Assembly: GCF_004369205.1 (NCBI RefSeq)
Contig: NZ_QFGA01000003.1
Span: 372,001-436,000 of the forward strand
Origin: Pelotomaculum schinkii
GTDB taxonomy: Bacteria > Bacillota > Desulfotomaculia > Desulfotomaculales > Pelotomaculaceae
Reading direction: 5' to 3'
DNA: 64,000 nucleotides
The notes beneath the pieces are model-generated. The model ran no database searches and was not told where the DNA came from. It worked only from the letters and a program-made list of their open reading frames with translations. Positions 61,497-64,000 of this stretch are shown one piece after another. The translations under genes were made by a program, and so were the position numbers. Position 1 is the first letter of the stretch, and each line of letters starts with the position of its first letter.

Positions 61497-62285
61497 ATGA
61501 TTGCAGCGGAAAGTCTTTGGCGGGAATACCGCCGCTCCAGGGATGAGAAGCTCAAGCATGAGCTGGTCCTGGCCCATCTCTCTCTGGTCAAATATCTTGC
61601 CGGCCGGCTGGCCATAAAACTACCTCCTTACATCAGCCAGGAGGATTTGGAGAGTTACGGCGTCTTCGGCCTTTTGGAAGCGGTGGAAAAGTACAATCCT
61701 GATTTGGGCGCCAGCTTTAAGGCTTACGCGTACAGCAGAGTCCGCGGCGCCATGATCGATGAAATAAGAAGGTTAAACTGGATTCCCCGCACAATGTGGC
61801 AGAAGATACAGCAGTTAAACATCACCAGGGAGAAGCTGCAAAAGGAACTTGGCGATCAGGTCACCGACGATACTCTGGCTGCGGCAATGGGGATCAAGGT
61901 ATCCGAATTGCATAAACTGGCAGGACAGGCAAACCTGCTTGCCGTTTCCTCCCTTGATGAAACTGTGCCGGTTGCCTGCGGAGAAAAGGTGCACCTGGGG
62001 GACATCATCGCTGATCCGTTGAGTCCCGATCCCCTTGATATTATTGAGGGGGACGAGGGTAGGCGAATGCTGGCGCAAGCTATCGAAGAACTTCCGCAAA
62101 AAGATCTTACGGTGCTGTCACTTTATTATCAGGAAGGATTAACCTTAAAGGAAATCGGCAAAGTACTGGAGGTATCGGAGTCACGGGTTTGCCAGATCCA
62201 TACCAGGGCTTTGAAGAGGCTCAGAGATAAGTTGGAGCAGGTTGAAACAACTGTTAAATGTAAACCGGTAAAACAAAGAAATTAA
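61497..62285 (+). CDS. fliA: flagellar sigma factor sigma-28 (FliA / SigD)
   Basis: 262 residues. Region 2 has LVKYLAGRLAIKLPPYISQE and FKAYAYSRVRGAMIDEIRR. Region 3 and region 4 have YQEGLTLKEIGKVLEVSESR, then VCQIHTRALKRL. It directs RNA polymerase to TAAA-N15-GCCGATAT promoters such as the one at 22274. ATG at 61497 has GAGGGG 7 nt upstream and gives the usual start (LWREYRRS). An in-frame ATG at 61431 overlaps the PilZ gene and lacks a signal. It is held by FlgM (17944). Confidence 0.95.
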   Translation: MIAAESLWREYRRSRDEKLKHELVLAHLSLVKYLAGRLAIKLPPYISQEDLESYGVFGLLEAVEKYNPDLGASFKAYAYSRVRGAMIDEIRRLNWIPRTMWQKIQQLNITREKLQKELGDQVTDDTLAAAMGIKVSELHKLAGQANLLAVSSLDETVPVACGEKVHLGDIIADPLSPDPLDIIEGDEGRRMLAQAIEELPQKDLTVLSLYYQEGLTLKEIGKVLEVSESRVCQIHTRALKRLRDKLEQVETTVKCKPVKQRN

Positions 62286-62335
62286 GGACGTTTGCAGTAT
62301 AACAGCTCTTAATGATGTTGAAAGGGGATTGTAAA

Positions 62336-63127
62336 GTGATCAGAGGTTTGTATTGCGCCGCGTCCGGGATGGATGTACAGCAGGCGAAAGCTGAAAGTAT
62401 CTCCAATAATCTGGCCAATAGCGCCACACCGGGTTTTAAAGCGGAAAATATACAGGTGCAGAGCTTCCCGGAGGTCCTTCTGGTACAACAGGGCGGACCA
62501 AAACGTCAGGTTGGGGCAATGGCGCTCGATGCGCCTCAAGAAATTGGCTCCGCTGGAATGGGCGCCCTGGTGACCGGGGTCCCCATCGACCATGCGCCGG
62601 GGGTGGTTCAAGAAACCGGCAAGGCAACCGACATGGTACTCAAGGGGCCTGGGTTTTTTGCGGTTAACGCGCCTGCCGCAGGAGATCCCGGGAGGGTTTG
62701 TTATACCCGCAACGGGGCATTCAAGGTAGACCAGGAGGGCTATCTGGCCGTTGGAAGCGGATACCGCGTGCTGGGCCAGGGTGGCGCCATAAGGGTGGAA
62801 GACACCGGGTTTAACGTCGCCCCCGACGGAACAATTGAGGCCGGCGGCGCGGCAGTGGACAAGTTAAGGCTGGTTGAATTTGACGATGTGAACGTACTGC
62901 GTAAAGAAGCCGGCGGTATATTTGTTGACGTCGAGGGAACGGGCGGCAGACAGGCTTCCTTGACTACGGTTGGCCAGGGTTTCCTGGAGAGGTCTAATGT
63001 TAACGTTGTTGACGAGATGGTGGGCCTGGTTTCGGTAATGCGTTCCTACGAGGCTAACCAACGGTTAATTCAGGCCTATGACGAACAGCTGGCCAAGACG
63101 GTAAACCAGGTGGGAAGTCTCAGGTAA
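62336..63127 (+). CDS. flgF: flagellar rod protein FlgF / FlhO-like
   Basis: 263 residues. It begins MIRGLYCAASGMDVQQAKAE and continues SISNNLANSATPGFKAENI. The middle has DMVLKGPGFFAV. It ends VNVVDEMVGLVSVMRSYEAN. It is the first of two tandem rod genes after fliA, as in Bacillus flhO-flhP. GTG at 62336 with AAAGGGGA upstream. Confidence 0.9.
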   Translation: MIRGLYCAASGMDVQQAKAESISNNLANSATPGFKAENIQVQSFPEVLLVQQGGPKRQVGAMALDAPQEIGSAGMGALVTGVPIDHAPGVVQETGKATDMVLKGPGFFAVNAPAAGDPGRVCYTRNGAFKVDQEGYLAVGSGYRVLGQGGAIRVEDTGFNVAPDGTIEAGGAAVDKLRLVEFDDVNVLRKEAGGIFVDVEGTGGRQASLTTVGQGFLERSNVNVVDEMVGLVSVMRSYEANQRLIQAYDEQLAKTVNQVGSLR

Positions 63128-63229
63128 CAGTAATTTCATCTTTCCCAAATGCATCTGTGGGCTAAGCTGGTACAAACGGAATGCCCTCGTTTATGATGAA
63201 AAATTTGCAAACCAACAGAGGTGATGAAT

Positions 63230-64000
63230 GTGTTAAGAGCCCTCGGAAGCGGCGCTTCCGGACTTAACGCCCAGCAAATAAAGGTTGATATTTCGGCCAA
63301 TAATCTTGCTAACATCAATACCCCGGGCTTTAAAAAAAGCAGCCCCGATTTTTTCGAACTGGTCAGTCAGGATTTATTGAACTCCGGCATCCCGGCAGCT
63401 GCCGGCGATAACCGGCTTGCGCTGGGAAGCGGTGTACACGTAGCGGAGGTGACGAGGGTTTATGAACAGGGAAATATGATTGAAACCGGAGCTCCAGCAG
63501 ATTTGGCAATTCAGGGTGAAGGGTTTTTTAAAGTGCTTCTGCCTGACGGGGAAGAGCGATATACCCGGGGTGGTAGTTTTACCCTTGACCCGGCAGGGAA
63601 TATCGTTACATCCGCCGGTTATATCCTGGAGGGAATTCAGTTGACGCCAGGTTCAAGTAAAATAAATGTGGCTCGAGATGGAACGGTGAGTGTTGTCAAC
63701 CACGATGAGACCATCACTGTGGAGGGGCAAATCCAGTTGTACCAGTTTACCAACGCGGCGGGACTTCAGGCGGCGGGTGAGGACCTTTATTCCTTCAACG
63801 GGCCTGCAGCGGAAGTTGTTGCGGGAGATCCCGGCACGGGGGGATTCGGTATAGTCAGGCAAGGTTGCCTGGAAAAGGCCAATGTCGACCTGGTTGAGGA
63901 AATGACTAACCTGATTGAAGCCCAGCGCGCCTATGGGTTCAATACCCGTATTGTGCGCACGGCTGATGAGATGTGGAGTATGGCCAATAGTTTACGGAAG
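63230..64000 (+). CDS. flgG: flagellar distal rod protein FlgG / FlhP-like, 3' end outside window
   Basis: 257 residues are visible with no stop before the window ends. It begins MLRALGSGASGLNAQQIKVD, then ISANNLANINTPGFKKSSPD. The middle has PADLAIQGEGFFKV. It ends near VDLVEEMTNLIEAQRAYGFN, so nearly the whole gene is present. GTG at 63230 has AGAGGTG 6 nt upstream. It follows flgF by 102 nt. Confidence 0.9.
   Translation, partial: MLRALGSGASGLNAQQIKVDISANNLANINTPGFKKSSPDFFELVSQDLLNSGIPAAAGDNRLALGSGVHVAEVTRVYEQGNMIETGAPADLAIQGEGFFKVLLPDGEERYTRGGSFTLDPAGNIVTSAGYILEGIQLTPGSSKINVARDGTVSVVNHDETITVEGQIQLYQFTNAAGLQAAGEDLYSFNGPAAEVVAGDPGTGGFGIVRQGCLEKANVDLVEEMTNLIEAQRAYGFNTRIVRTADEMWSMANSLRK

Noticed and set aside
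1-64000. tRNA, rRNA, prophage or complete insertion sequence
   Set aside because: Looked for but not seen; only possible element ends and small repeats were found.

Overview
The window looks like the chromosome of an anaerobic, spore-forming, flagellated Gram-positive bacterium of the Peptococcaceae / Desulfotomaculum type, with Pelotomaculum-like gene content. The reasons are: spore-coat-type genes; a CtsR operator in front of hsp20 and clpB; FliW-CsrA control of flagellin; sigma-D (TAAA-N15-GCCGATAT) promoters; frequent GTG and TTG starts behind strong Shine-Dalgarno sequences; and neighbouring acetyl-CoA synthetase and LarA-type racemase genes. The genus is an inference.

Layout. 1-5.9 kb: the end of a LarA-like gene, acsA, two spore-coat-type genes, a free-standing acyl-CoA-synthetase C-terminal domain, a CBS-ACT protein and a membrane protein. 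6-11 kb: hsp20 and clpB behind a sigma-A promoter with a CtsR operator, then hflX. 11-15.9 kb: a lower-GC accessory patch with a BlaR1/BlaI-type sensor-repressor pair, a CPCC protein, a small membrane protein and a MerR regulator. Repeats and gene remnants surround them.

16-64 kb: one nearly continuous flagellum and chemotaxis supercluster, all on the plus strand. Order: motAB; flgM-flgN-flgK-flgL-orf-fliW-csrA; fliC; a lytic transglycosylase; fliD-fliS-orf-flaG; cheA-mcp1-cheW-cheR-like-mcp2-cheR-cheB; flgB-flgC-fliE-fliF-fliG-fliH-fliI-fliJ-fliK-flgD-orf-flgE-fliL-fliN-fliO-fliP-fliQ-fliR-flhB-flhA-flhF-flhG-PilZ-fliA-flgF-flgG. The last gene runs off the window. No fliM, cheY, cheC or cheD is present here.

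How it works together. Early genes (basal body, export gate, sigma-D) follow a sigma-A promoter with a c-di-GMP-I (GEMM) riboswitch and an intrinsic terminator ahead of flgB. The same operon encodes a PilZ c-di-GMP receptor, so c-di-GMP may act on both synthesis and function of the motor. Late genes (motAB, flgM, fliC, fliD) carry sigma-D-like promoters. Flagellin translation has two predicted CsrA hairpins, one holding the Shine-Dalgarno sequence, with csrA and its antagonist fliW just upstream.

The most unusual part is the receptor region (30.3-39.7 kb). Two receptors have no extracellular sensor domain but carry roughly 15 and 26 tandem HAMP-like units. A scar upstream of the first, made of the start of cheW fused to the end of the cheR-like gene, shows that a cheW-cheR-mcp module was duplicated and one copy partly deleted.
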